Source: Planctomycetaceae bacterium | Lineage (GTDB): Bacteria; Planctomycetota; PLA2 | Reading direction: 5' to 3' | Length of the DNA: 64,000 nt | Assembly (NCBI GenBank): GCA_011525755.1 | Contig: WYBS01000208.1 | Span: 1-64,000, forward strand | Notes under the pieces: generated by a model | Database searches by the model: none | The model's input: only the letters and a program-made list of their open reading frames with translations | What the model was told of the DNA's origin: nothing | Made by a program: the position numbers and the translations under genes | Part shown: in pieces, positions 50,272 to 57,737 of the stretch | Position numbering within the stretch: position 1 is the first letter of the stretch | Layout: the number at the start of each line of letters is the position of its first letter

Positions 50272-51270
50272 TCACTCCGAGTAGGGGTCCGCGTCGAGGT
50301 CGAGGCCGTCCCGCTTGCCGGCCTCGAGCAGCTCCGAGCCCCGCGCGGCCACCATGGCCGCGTTGTCGGTGCAGAGCGACCGCGGCGGGATGGACACGGC
50401 GATCCCCGCCGCGCGCCCGCGCTCCGCCACCAGCTCGCGGAGGCGGGTGTTCGCGGCGACGCCGCCGCCGATCACGAGGCGCTTCCGCGAAAGCCGCTTC
50501 GCCGCGCGCACGGCTTTCGCGGAGAGGATGTCCGCGATCGCCTCCTGCGCGCTCGCCGCGAGGTCCGCGACGGCCACGGGTCCCTTCGTCGGGTCCTTCC
50601 GCCGCGCGTCCTGCCCCTTGAGCCGGTAGAGCATGGCGGTCTTCAGCCCCGAGAACGAGAAGTCGTCCGAGGGGTCGTCGCGCATCGGCCGGGGCAGGTC
50701 CACGGCGCGCGGGTCGCCGTCCTTCGCGGCCTTCTCGATCGAGGGGCCGCCGGGGTAGGGGAGCCCGAGGAGCGCCGCGATCTTGTCGAAGCACTCGCCC
50801 GCCGCGTCGTCCTGCGTCTGGCCGAGCCGGACGTAGCGCCCGCGCTCCGGCACGTCGTAGAGGAGCGTGTGGCCGCCCGACGCGATCAGGGCGACGAAGG
50901 GGGGCTCCGGGGGCGGGTCGAGGAGGTAGGCGGCCGCGACGTGCGCCTCGAGATGGTGGACGCCGACGATCGGGAGCCCCTTCGCGAACGCGAGGGCCTT
51001 CGCCGCCGAGAGCCCGACGAGCAGCGGGCCGACGAGGCCCGGCCGGTTCGTGACCGCGATCGCGTCGGGCGCCGGGCCCTCCCCGAGGCACGCCGCGAGC
51101 GCGGGCAGGAACTTCTCGGCGTGCGCGCGAGCCGCGATCTCCGGCACGACGCCGCCGAAGGGGCGGTGGAGCGCGTCCTGGCCGAGCACCTTCGAGGCGA
51201 GGATCCTGCCCCTCTCGACGAGCGCGACCGACGTCTCGTCGCAAGAGGTGTCGATCCCGAGCACGCGCAT
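50272..51270 (-). CDS. tsaD: tRNA N6-adenosine threonylcarbamoyltransferase
   Basis: TsaD transfers threonylcarbamoyl to A37 of ANN-reading tRNAs. The 332 residues open with the typical [17 protein letters not shown]. The metal motif [15 protein letters not shown], and the C-terminal [16 protein letters not shown] and CTDNAAMVA are all present. I chose ATG 51270 because the standard N-terminus begins there and GGGGAAGG lies directly before it. It follows the S41 protease gene after 29 bases. An exact G-tract copy in the gene is read as Pro-Pro-Glu-Pro-Pro. Confidence 0.94.
   Translation of the reverse strand: MRVLGIDTSCDETSVALVERGRILASKVLGQDALHRPFGGVVPEIAARAHAEKFLPALAACLGEGPAPDAIAVTNRPGLVGPLLVGLSAAKALAFAKGLPIVGVHHLEAHVAAAYLLDPPPEPPFVALIASGGHTLLYDVPERGRYVRLGQTQDDAAGECFDKIAALLGLPYPGGPSIEKAAKDGDPRAVDLPRPMRDDPSDDFSFSGLKTAMLYRLKGQDARRKDPTKGPVAVADLAASAQEAIADILSAKAVRAAKRLSRKRLVIGGGVAANTRLRELVAERGRAAGIAVSIPPRSLCTDNAAMVAARGSELLEAGKRDGLDLDADPYSE
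50900..50913 (+). repeat. G-tract element, exact copy 11 (inside tsaD)
   Basis: This is an exact copy, antisense to the gene. The protein here (PPEPPFVAL) is not far from the family pattern, so selection on protein may contribute. Confidence 0.7.
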
Positions 51271-51299
51271 CCCTTCCCCGCGCCCCATCCCGATCCCCC

Positions 51300-52655
51300 C
51301 TACGATGCAAGCGCCGGGCAGAAGGCCTCGCCGAGCAGCAGCGCCTTCGCGGCCTCGATCTGGGGGTCGATGAAGTCCCGCGCCTTCGGCACATGCGCGG
51401 GATCCCAGTCGGCGTAGATCTCCTCCTCGAAGACCTCCGCGAGGGTCTCGCGGTCCTTCTCCGGCATCCGCACGAGGAGGTCCGGCGGGATCCCCGCGAG
51501 GGGGTCGTCGGGGTTGTCCGGGGGCGTCCTCTGGTAGCTCGTTCCGAGCGGCGTCTCGTAGATCGAGGTCGTGCGCTTGAAGATCGCGGTCCCGGCATCG
51601 GTCGGGATCTCCTCGACGAGCTGGACGAGGAACTTGCCCCACGTCCGCTCGCCCACGAGGACCGCGCGGCGGTAGTCGCGCAGCGCGCCCGCGAGCACCT
51701 CGCTCGCGCTCGCGCTCCCCTCGTCCACGAGGACGGCAAGGGGGAGCTTCGCGTCCCACGTCTCCTTCGGGTCCGCGCGGTGGATCGCCGTGAAGCGCTC
51801 CACGCGCCCGCGCTGCTTCACGACGACGCCCCCGTCGAGGAAGAGGTTCGCGACAAGGACCGCCTGGTCGAGGAGCCCGCCGTGGTTGCCGCGGAGGTCG
51901 AGGACGAGCGACTCGAGCCCCTCCTTCGCGAGCCCCTCGAGCGCCGCGCGGAGGTCCTTCGCGGTGCTCGAGTCGAAGCCGCTGACGCGCACGTAGCCGA
52001 CGCCCTTCGCGCGGTCGAGGAATCGCGTGCCGAAGACGGAGCCGTGGTCCACCTCGGCGCGCATGACGCGGACGTCGCGCTCCGCGCCGTCCTTCCCGCG
52101 CAGGCGCAGGCCGACGGGGGTCCCCTCCATCCCGCGGATCGCCCTCTGGAGCGGCGAGTCGCCGGCCTCCCGCGCCGCGAGGCCGTCGGGGACGATCTCG
52201 GGCATCGGACGCCCGTCCACGGCGACGATCCGGTCGCCGACCGCGACCCCCGCGGTCGCCGCCGGCCCGCCCGGCTTCACGCCCGCGATGAGCACGCTGT
52301 CGACGGGGCCCGCCTTCGGCGGGATCGGCTCGATCCGGACACCGATGCCGGTGTAGCGGCCGCTGCTCTCCTCCCGCTGTCTCTCGACCTCCCACGGCGG
52401 GACGATCGCGGCGTAGCCGTCGAACGACCTCACGTAGGCATCGAGCGCCCGGAAGTAGGCGGCCTGCTGCTGGCGCCGGTTGCCGGTGCCCGCGACGTAC
52501 TCCTGGCCGATCCGGTCCCGGACGTAGCGGGCGAAATCGGCGTCCCACGCGGGCGCCCCGGGGACGCCGGTCCGCTCGAGCGCCCACAGGACGACGAAGC
52601 CCGTGATGACGGCGAGGAGCGGCAGGAGGAGTGCCAGGAACTGGCGCCGCGACAC
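51300..52655 (-). CDS. S41 family C-terminal processing protease with PDZ domain
   Basis: This is a 451-residue periplasmic protease anchored by an N-terminal helix (about residues 5-26). A PDZ domain lies around 100-200 (VAVGDRIVAVDGRPM), followed by the S41 core with VLDLRGNHGG, GSASASE (313-319, containing the nucleophilic serine) and GERTWGK with Lys341. CtpA-type enzymes trim envelope proteins at their C-termini. TACGAT (52663-52668) lies seven bases before the GTG, which fits a leaderless start. The following gene, tsaD, is probably cotranscribed. Confidence 0.9.
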   Translation of the reverse strand: MSRRQFLALLLPLLAVITGFVVLWALERTGVPGAPAWDADFARYVRDRIGQEYVAGTGNRRQQQAAYFRALDAYVRSFDGYAAIVPPWEVERQREESSGRYTGIGVRIEPIPPKAGPVDSVLIAGVKPGGPAATAGVAVGDRIVAVDGRPMPEIVPDGLAAREAGDSPLQRAIRGMEGTPVGLRLRGKDGAERDVRVMRAEVDHGSVFGTRFLDRAKGVGYVRVSGFDSSTAKDLRAALEGLAKEGLESLVLDLRGNHGGLLDQAVLVANLFLDGGVVVKQRGRVERFTAIHRADPKETWDAKLPLAVLVDEGSASASEVLAGALRDYRRAVLVGERTWGKFLVQLVEEIPTDAGTAIFKRTTSIYETPLGTSYQRTPPDNPDDPLAGIPPDLLVRMPEKDRETLAEVFEEEIYADWDPAHVPKARDFIDPQIEAAKALLLGEAFCPALAS

Positions 52656-52662
52656 GGTCCGG

Positions 52663-52668
52663 ATCGTA
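52663..52668 (-). promoter_or_regulatory. -10 element of the S41 protease gene
   Basis: TACGAT on the minus strand lies seven bases before GTG 52655. Confidence 0.45.
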
Positions 52669-52681
52669 CCACGGGCCGCCG

Positions 52682-52710
52682 TTGCCCCCGGCGCGGGCCG
52701 CCGCTACCAT
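52682..52710 (+). promoter_or_regulatory. Promoter of the STAS gene
   Basis: TTGCCC (52682-52687), 17 bases, TACCAT (52705-52710). ATG 52725 follows 14 bases later. It is divergent from the S41 promoter. Confidence 0.6.
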
Positions 52711-52724
52711 GGCGCGTCCGGGCG

Positions 52725-53063
52725 ATGAAAGTCACGCGGAGCGAGCGGGAGGGCGTGGCGATCCTCCGTCTTGTCGGGGAGTTCGACTCCTTCGAGACGG
52801 AGGAGATGCGGCGTCTGTTCGACGAGTGCCTCAGGGAGGGGCGCCGCCGCCTCGTCTTCGACCTGACCGACCTCGTCTTCGCCAACTCGACCACGATCGC
52901 CTTCTTCATCTCGGCCCAGAAGCGGGCGCGCGAGGCAGGCGGCGGGATGATCCTCGCGCGCCCGGGCGAGTTCCTCCGGAAGACGCTCAAGACCCTCGGC
53001 CTCGACCAGGTGCTCGCGATCAGCCCCGACATCGACTCCGCGATCCACTCCCTCCGCGGGTAG
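52725..53063 (+). CDS. STAS domain protein (anti-sigma antagonist-like)
   Basis: This is a 112-residue stand-alone STAS protein. LVFDLTDLVFANSTTIAFFI carries the Ser-Thr phosphorylation position. It is a close relative of the STAS domain in the STAS-PilZ fusion (17904-18671), sharing LRKTLKTLGLDQVLAISPDID at the C-terminus. It converges on the rodA gene with 11 bases between stops. A promoter of good quality serves it. Confidence 0.82.
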   Translation: MKVTRSEREGVAILRLVGEFDSFETEEMRRLFDECLREGRRRLVFDLTDLVFANSTTIAFFISAQKRAREAGGGMILARPGEFLRKTLKTLGLDQVLAISPDIDSAIHSLRG

Positions 53064-53074
53064 GAGACCGCGTT

Positions 53075-54307
53075 TCAGTCGAAGTCGCCGCGACCGAAGT
53101 CGTAGGCCGGGCGCGCCGCGACGTTGCACACGAGCGCCACCCCGAGCATGCAGACGACGAGGCTCGACCGCCCGTAGCTCAGGAACGGCAGGGTGAGGCC
53201 CGTGACGGGCATAAGGCCGACGGTCATCGCGAGGTTGATGAAGGCCTGGCCCGCGAGCATCGCGAACACGCCGAGGCAGAGCAGCCGCCCCGCCGGGTCG
53301 CGGTGGCGCGCGGCGACCGCGAGGATGGAGACGAGGAGCCACCCGAGGAGCGCGACCACGAGGAGCCCGCCGAGAAACCCCCACCGGTTGGCCACCGCCG
53401 CGAAGACGAAGTCGGTCTGCCGCTCGGGGACGCGGTAGAGGACCTGCCCCCCGGCCCCCTCCTCATCCGCGCCGAAGAAGCCGCCCGCCCCGACGGCGAC
53501 CTTCGACTGCTCGAGCTGGTAGTTCTCGTCCTTCGCCATCGCCTCCCGCCGCTTCGCCTCCGCCTTCCGCCGCGCGGCGTCGGCCTCCTTCCCCCCGGCG
53601 TCGCCGCCCGCGTTCTTCCCCCCTCCGCCCTCGGCGCTCATCACGCCGAGCTGCACGAGGAAGCCGTCGATGCGCTCCTTCTGGTAGGGCTTCAGGCCCC
53701 ACTGGTAGAGCGGGAGGATCCCCGCGGCGCCGAGCAGGATCACGAGCAGGAGGTGGCGGGGCCGCGCGCCCGCGGCGAAGAGCATGGCGAAGAGGATCGG
53801 GATGAAGAGGAGCGCGGTGCCGAGATCGGGCTGGATGAGGATCAGCCCCATCGGAACGAGCGTCAGCAGGAAGGGCGTGAAGAGCCCCTTGAAGGTCTTG
53901 TAGCTCGACCGGAAGCGGATGAAGCGCGCGAGCGTGATGACGAGCGCGAGCTTCATCAGCTCGCTCGGCTGGAACTCGAAGCCGGGCAGCTCGATCCAGC
54001 GGCGCGCGTTGTTGCGCTCGGATCCCACGACGAGGACGGCGACGAGGAGGAGGAGCGTCGCGCCGTAGAGGAGGTAAGCGCGCCCGATGATCGTCTTGTA
54101 GGGGACGAGCACGAACGCCGCGCTGGCGGCGAGCCCGACCGCGATCCCGATCGCCTGCCTCACGTGCCAGTCGTCGACCCAGTGGAGGCCGAGCCGCACC
54201 TCGAGACCGGACAGCGCCGCGAGGCCGAGGAGCAGGAGCCCCGCGGTCGGCAGGATCGCCGGCCAGTAGAGGGGGATGCGCAGGCCCCGGAGGACGTCCG
54301 CCCTCAC
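53075..54307 (-). CDS. rodA: Rod-shape peptidoglycan glycosyltransferase, SEDS family, with insertion
   Basis: RodA is the 410-residue glycan polymerase that works with PBP2 in the elongasome. It has about ten membrane segments, QPSELMKL, the conserved Asp in IQPDLGTA (159-165), and the C-terminal LPFLSYGRSSL. Between ERIDGFL and NYQLEQSKVAVGAGGFFG, where other RodA proteins have a short Pro/Asp/Gly turn, there is a roughly 45-residue low-complexity insert (about 218-262) made of Gly, Ala, Lys, Arg and Glu. The GTG start overlaps the mrdA TGA. Confidence 0.9.
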   Translation of the reverse strand: MRADVLRGLRIPLYWPAILPTAGLLLLGLAALSGLEVRLGLHWVDDWHVRQAIGIAVGLAASAAFVLVPYKTIIGRAYLLYGATLLLLVAVLVVGSERNNARRWIELPGFEFQPSELMKLALVITLARFIRFRSSYKTFKGLFTPFLLTLVPMGLILIQPDLGTALLFIPILFAMLFAAGARPRHLLLVILLGAAGILPLYQWGLKPYQKERIDGFLVQLGVMSAEGGGGKNAGGDAGGKEADAARRKAEAKRREAMAKDENYQLEQSKVAVGAGGFFGADEEGAGGQVLYRVPERQTDFVFAAVANRWGFLGGLLVVALLGWLLVSILAVAARHRDPAGRLLCLGVFAMLAGQAFINLAMTVGLMPVTGLTLPFLSYGRSSLVVCMLGVALVCNVAARPAYDFGRGDFD

Positions 54308-56205
54308 GACCCGCTCTCCACGTAGAAGCCGCGGAGGAAGTCGGAGAGCGCGGGCGCGCACGCCGCGGCGGCGTTCAGCTCCGTGTCGAAGACGACGATC
54401 GCGAACGCGATCGCGGGGCGGCCGCGGTGGGCAGGGAGGAACCCGGCGAGCCACGCGTTCTGGAGCGTGCCGCCGAGCTGCGCGGTGCCGGTCTTCACGA
54501 AGATCGGCCACCGCTCGAGCCCGTGGCCGGCCGCGGTGCCGTGCCGCGCCACCTCGGCGAGCGACTCGCGCACGAGCCGGAGGACGGACTCGTCGATACC
54601 GAGCGGCGTGCGCTGCGGCGGCACCGGGCGCCCCCCCACCTCCGCCACGAGGCGCAGGCGCGGGAGCGAGCCCGTCGCGAGCCCGGCGTAGGCGCGCGCG
54701 ACCTGCGCGGGGGAGAGCCTCACCTTGCCCTGCCCGATCGCCATCCAGACGTTCTCCGCCCAGCTCCGCCCCGGGTCCCACGTGTCGTCAAAGAGCGCGG
54801 GCTCGAGCTCGACGCCGGTGCGGAGACCGAAGCCGAAGCGCCGCGCGACGTCGAACATCCGGTCGAAGGCGCCGCGCTCGATCGCCTCCTTCTGGACGGT
54901 CTGGAAGTAGACGTTGCAGGAGCGGATCAGCGCGTCGCGCACGCACACGTCGCCGTGCGCGCTGCTGCACTTGAGGCTGCCGAGAGGTTGGCCGCGGCGG
55001 TTCCTGAAGTGGCGGTCGCACTCGATCCGCGTCTCCGGCGTCGCGACGCCCGCGAGGAGCGCGGCGACGGCCGTCACCGGCTTCACGATCGAGCCGGGCG
55101 CGTCGAAGCCGGAGAAGACGGCGTCCTGGAGGGCATGGTGCTTCGGCCAGCGCCCCAAGCGCTCCTTCTGCTCGTTGAGGTCGGCGAGGACCCTCGCATA
55201 CTCGCCCGGCTCGTAGCACGGCGAGGAGGCGGCCGCGAGCACGTCCCCGTCGTGCGCGTCGATCACGACGAGGGCGCCGGTCGTCCCGCCGAGCGCCGCG
55301 ACGGCCAGCGCCTGGTCCCTTGCCGCGATCGTCAGGCGCACGTCCTCGCCAGGTCGCGCCGGCTGCCGCTCCACGACGCGCTCCTCGCCGTCCCGCGGGT
55401 CCCGGGCGATCCGGAGCTTCCCCGGCTCGCCGCGGAGGACGTCGTCGAACGCGCGCTCGATCCCGGAGACGCCCGCGGCGACCTCGAGCTTGAGCCCGTC
55501 CACGCTCTCGGTCTCCTCCCGGACGAGCCCGAGGAGGTGGACGAAGTCCCTGCCGCCGTTCGCCCGGCGGGCGTGCACGGCGCGGATCCGGAAGGCGGGA
55601 TACTGGTGCGGGTTCAGCTCGACCTCGCGCGCCACCTCGTAGGACACGTCGCGCGCGATCCTCCGCGGCCGCCAGCCGTAGTCGGCCCAGAGGCGCGCCT
55701 GCTCCTGCTCCTCCCGGCGCGGCGGGAGGTCCGTGCCGAGGCGGTCCGCGACGATCCCCTCGACCTCGCGCACCCGCGCCTCCACTCGATCGAGAAGCTC
55801 CTGGACGCTCATCTCGAGCAGCCGCGCGAGCGGCGTCGCATCGCTCCTGTCCACGCGCACGAGCGGCTTCCCGCAGCGGATACAGGCGCCCACCTTCTGG
55901 GTCTTCGTGTAGAACCGGACGAAGCCGCACCGCTGGCACTCGTGCATGACCGAGCGCCACGCCGCCGCGCGTACGGTGAGCTCGTAGCCCGTCTCCTCCG
56001 CGGCAAGCTCCTGTCCCGTCGCGTCGAGGATCCGCCCGCGGGGCGGATGGAGGGGGCGCGCGCCCGCGATCTGCTTCCGGGCCAGTTTCCGGTACTTGCC
56101 GCTTCCGGCGACCTGCATCGCGAACAGCCGCGAGAGGAACGCGAGGCCGAGGATCCCCGCGAGCACCGCGAGCAGCGCGAGGCGGCCGCGATAGCCGAGC
56201 GTCAT
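54304..56205 (-). CDS. mrdA: Penicillin-binding protein 2, with a zinc-ribbon-like insert
   Basis: This is a 633-residue class B PBP that cross-links peptidoglycan during elongation. One N-terminal helix is followed by the pedestal region and a transpeptidase domain with SIVK (372-375), SCN (429-431) and KTGT (571-574). Residues 90-111 carry CxxC-14-CxxC (Cys90, 93, 108, 111), reading like a zinc ribbon, in the periplasmic pedestal. I do not know another PBP2 with this. A further cysteine cluster appears near 412-430. The ATG overlaps the mreD stop and its own stop overlaps rodA. Confidence 0.92.
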   Translation of the reverse strand: MTLGYRGRLALLAVLAGILGLAFLSRLFAMQVAGSGKYRKLARKQIAGARPLHPPRGRILDATGQELAAEETGYELTVRAAAWRSVMHECQRCGFVRFYTKTQKVGACIRCGKPLVRVDRSDATPLARLLEMSVQELLDRVEARVREVEGIVADRLGTDLPPRREEQEQARLWADYGWRPRRIARDVSYEVAREVELNPHQYPAFRIRAVHARRANGGRDFVHLLGLVREETESVDGLKLEVAAGVSGIERAFDDVLRGEPGKLRIARDPRDGEERVVERQPARPGEDVRLTIAARDQALAVAALGGTTGALVVIDAHDGDVLAAASSPCYEPGEYARVLADLNEQKERLGRWPKHHALQDAVFSGFDAPGSIVKPVTAVAALLAGVATPETRIECDRHFRNRRGQPLGSLKCSSAHGDVCVRDALIRSCNVYFQTVQKEAIERGAFDRMFDVARRFGFGLRTGVELEPALFDDTWDPGRSWAENVWMAIGQGKVRLSPAQVARAYAGLATGSLPRLRLVAEVGGRPVPPQRTPLGIDESVLRLVRESLAEVARHGTAAGHGLERWPIFVKTGTAQLGGTLQNAWLAGFLPAHRGRPAIAFAIVVFDTELNAAAACAPALSDFLRGFYVESGS

Positions 56206-56711
56206 CGCGCGAACCCGTAGGAGCTGCCGCGCAGCTGGCCGCGGAAGAGGCGGCTCTTGTCCCAGATGGCGAAGACGAAGGGCGCGGCGACCGCGCTGGC
56301 GACCGTCCCCGTGAGCGCGCGCAGGAATCCCGCGCCCACGGGGCCGTCCACGGTGACGACGGCGATGAGGAGGGCGAGAAGCGCGGTCACGAAGCCGGCG
56401 ACGAGGCACGCGGCCACGTGCGACTTGTAGTGGTCGGCGGGCACGAAGCGCCGCAGGCGCAGCGCGAGATAGGCCGCGGACCCGTACAGGAACCCGAAGT
56501 GGCCCAGCGGGCAGGAGCTGAAGCAGTCCGCGAAGAGGCCGAGCACGATCGCGAGCCCGAGCGACCCCGCGTCCCGCGCGCGGAACCCGACGTAGTACGC
56601 CGTGACGAGCGGCAGGTCCGGGACCGTCTGCAGGAGGAAGCCGTCCGGCAGCAGCAGCCGCGCGGCGTTGTCCGCGAGGACGACGAGGATGAGCCCCAGG
56701 TAGGCCATCAC
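56202..56711 (-). CDS. mreD: Rod shape-determining protein MreD
   Basis: This is a 169-residue inner-membrane protein with five or six hydrophobic segments. It links MreC with PBP2/RodA in the elongasome. The family is weakly conserved; placement between mreC and mrdA, length and hydropathy support the call. The listed start is the GTG overlapping the mreC TGA; an ATG directly follows it. Confidence 0.85.
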   Translation of the reverse strand: MMAYLGLILVVLADNAARLLLPDGFLLQTVPDLPLVTAYYVGFRARDAGSLGLAIVLGLFADCFSSCPLGHFGFLYGSAAYLALRLRRFVPADHYKSHVAACLVAGFVTALLALLIAVVTVDGPVGAGFLRALTGTVASAVAAPFVFAIWDKSRLFRGQLRGSSYGFAR

Positions 56712-57490
56712 TCGCGCTTCGGCTGGAGGAGAACGTGGACCTGCGACAGGCGCCCGAGCGCCGCCGCCGGCAGGAGGGCGACTTCCTGGAGCCCGTCCTC
56801 GTCCACGTCCGCGACATCCGACACGTCGCCGACATAGAGGCCCGGCGGGATCTGCACGTGGTAGCGGCTCGTGAACGCCTTCAAGCCCTTCCGGAGCGCG
56901 GTCGCCCGCGGCACGAACCGGACGTCGACGCCGCGGTCGCCGTCCCCGCGCGCGACGCCGCGCACGACCTCCCCCTCCCCTTCGATCTCCACCTCGATCC
57001 GGAAGGAAGGATCATCGACGCGGCGCACCGTCGCGATGTTTCCGTCCGCATGCATGACGACGCCCAGAAGCGCGCGGCCGGCCACGACCGGCATCCCCAC
57101 GTTGACGCCGCTCGACGTCCCGCGGTCGATCTTGAACGCGCGCCGGTAGTCGTCCGCCTCGACGGAGAAGACCCACGCGGGGACGGCGCGCGCGGGCGCT
57201 TCCCAGCGGAGCTGCCCGAAGTAGCGCTCGAGCTCGTGCGCGCGCTCGAGCTGCTCCGTGAGCTCGCGCACCTGCCGCTCCGCGACCGCGAGGCGGCTCC
57301 GCATCTCGGCGGCGTCGACGGCGCCGTCGTGCACGGCCACGGCGAGCGGCTGGACGAGCGGCCTGCCGACCGCGGCCCGGTAGGCGTCGGGGAGCATCTC
57401 CTCGCCCGGCAGGTCGTCGCGAACGAGCACCGCCAGCACGAAGAGTGCGGCGAGCACGAGCAGATACCGGTGGAACCTCTGGATTCGCAT
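56708..57490 (-). CDS. mreC: Rod shape-determining protein MreC
   Basis: This is a 260-residue bitopic protein: short cytoplasmic tail, a helix near residues 7-24, a coiled coil around 58-85 (MRSRLAVAERQVRELTEQLERAHELE), then the beta-rich periplasmic domain with GTSSGVNVGMPVVAG and VHVLLQP. It scaffolds the elongasome. ATG 57490 has no ribosome binding site; an alternative GTG at 57538 lies 12 bases after the -10 and would add 16 residues that look non-coding. Confidence 0.88.
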   Translation of the reverse strand: MRIQRFHRYLLVLAALFVLAVLVRDDLPGEEMLPDAYRAAVGRPLVQPLAVAVHDGAVDAAEMRSRLAVAERQVRELTEQLERAHELERYFGQLRWEAPARAVPAWVFSVEADDYRRAFKIDRGTSSGVNVGMPVVAGRALLGVVMHADGNIATVRRVDDPSFRIEVEIEGEGEVVRGVARGDGDRGVDVRFVPRATALRKGLKAFTSRYHVQIPPGLYVGDVSDVADVDEDGLQEVALLPAAALGRLSQVHVLLQPKRE

Positions 57491-57550
57491 GCCGTTCGGC
57501 GAGGCGGCGTCCGTACCGCGCGCGGGGTGGCCCCGCACGGCCCAATACTG

Positions 57551-57579
57551 ATTCTAGGGGGTTATCGCCGGTTCAGCAA
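57551..57579 (-). promoter_or_regulatory. Promoter of the mreC-mreD-mrdA-rodA operon
   Basis: On the minus strand TTGCTG (57574-57579), 17 bases, TAGAAT (57551-57556). The mreB gene upstream has its own promoter, so mreB is transcribed separately. Confidence 0.65.
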
Positions 57580-57737
57580 CTAGGAGTGGTAGACGGGGCG
57601 GGATCCCTAGGCAGCCCCGCGGGGGCGGGAAGGGAGGGGGCGCGGGGGAGGGGGGGAAGCCGCGGAAGGCGCAAGGACGCGGCAAGGACGCGGGGACGCC
57701 GCGGACCGGCGGACCCTTGGAGCCGCCTAGCCGACGC

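Noticed and set aside
57650-57720. Short tandem GCAAGGACGCG repeat between mreB and mreC
   Set aside because: Only two imperfect copies in low-complexity GC sequence.
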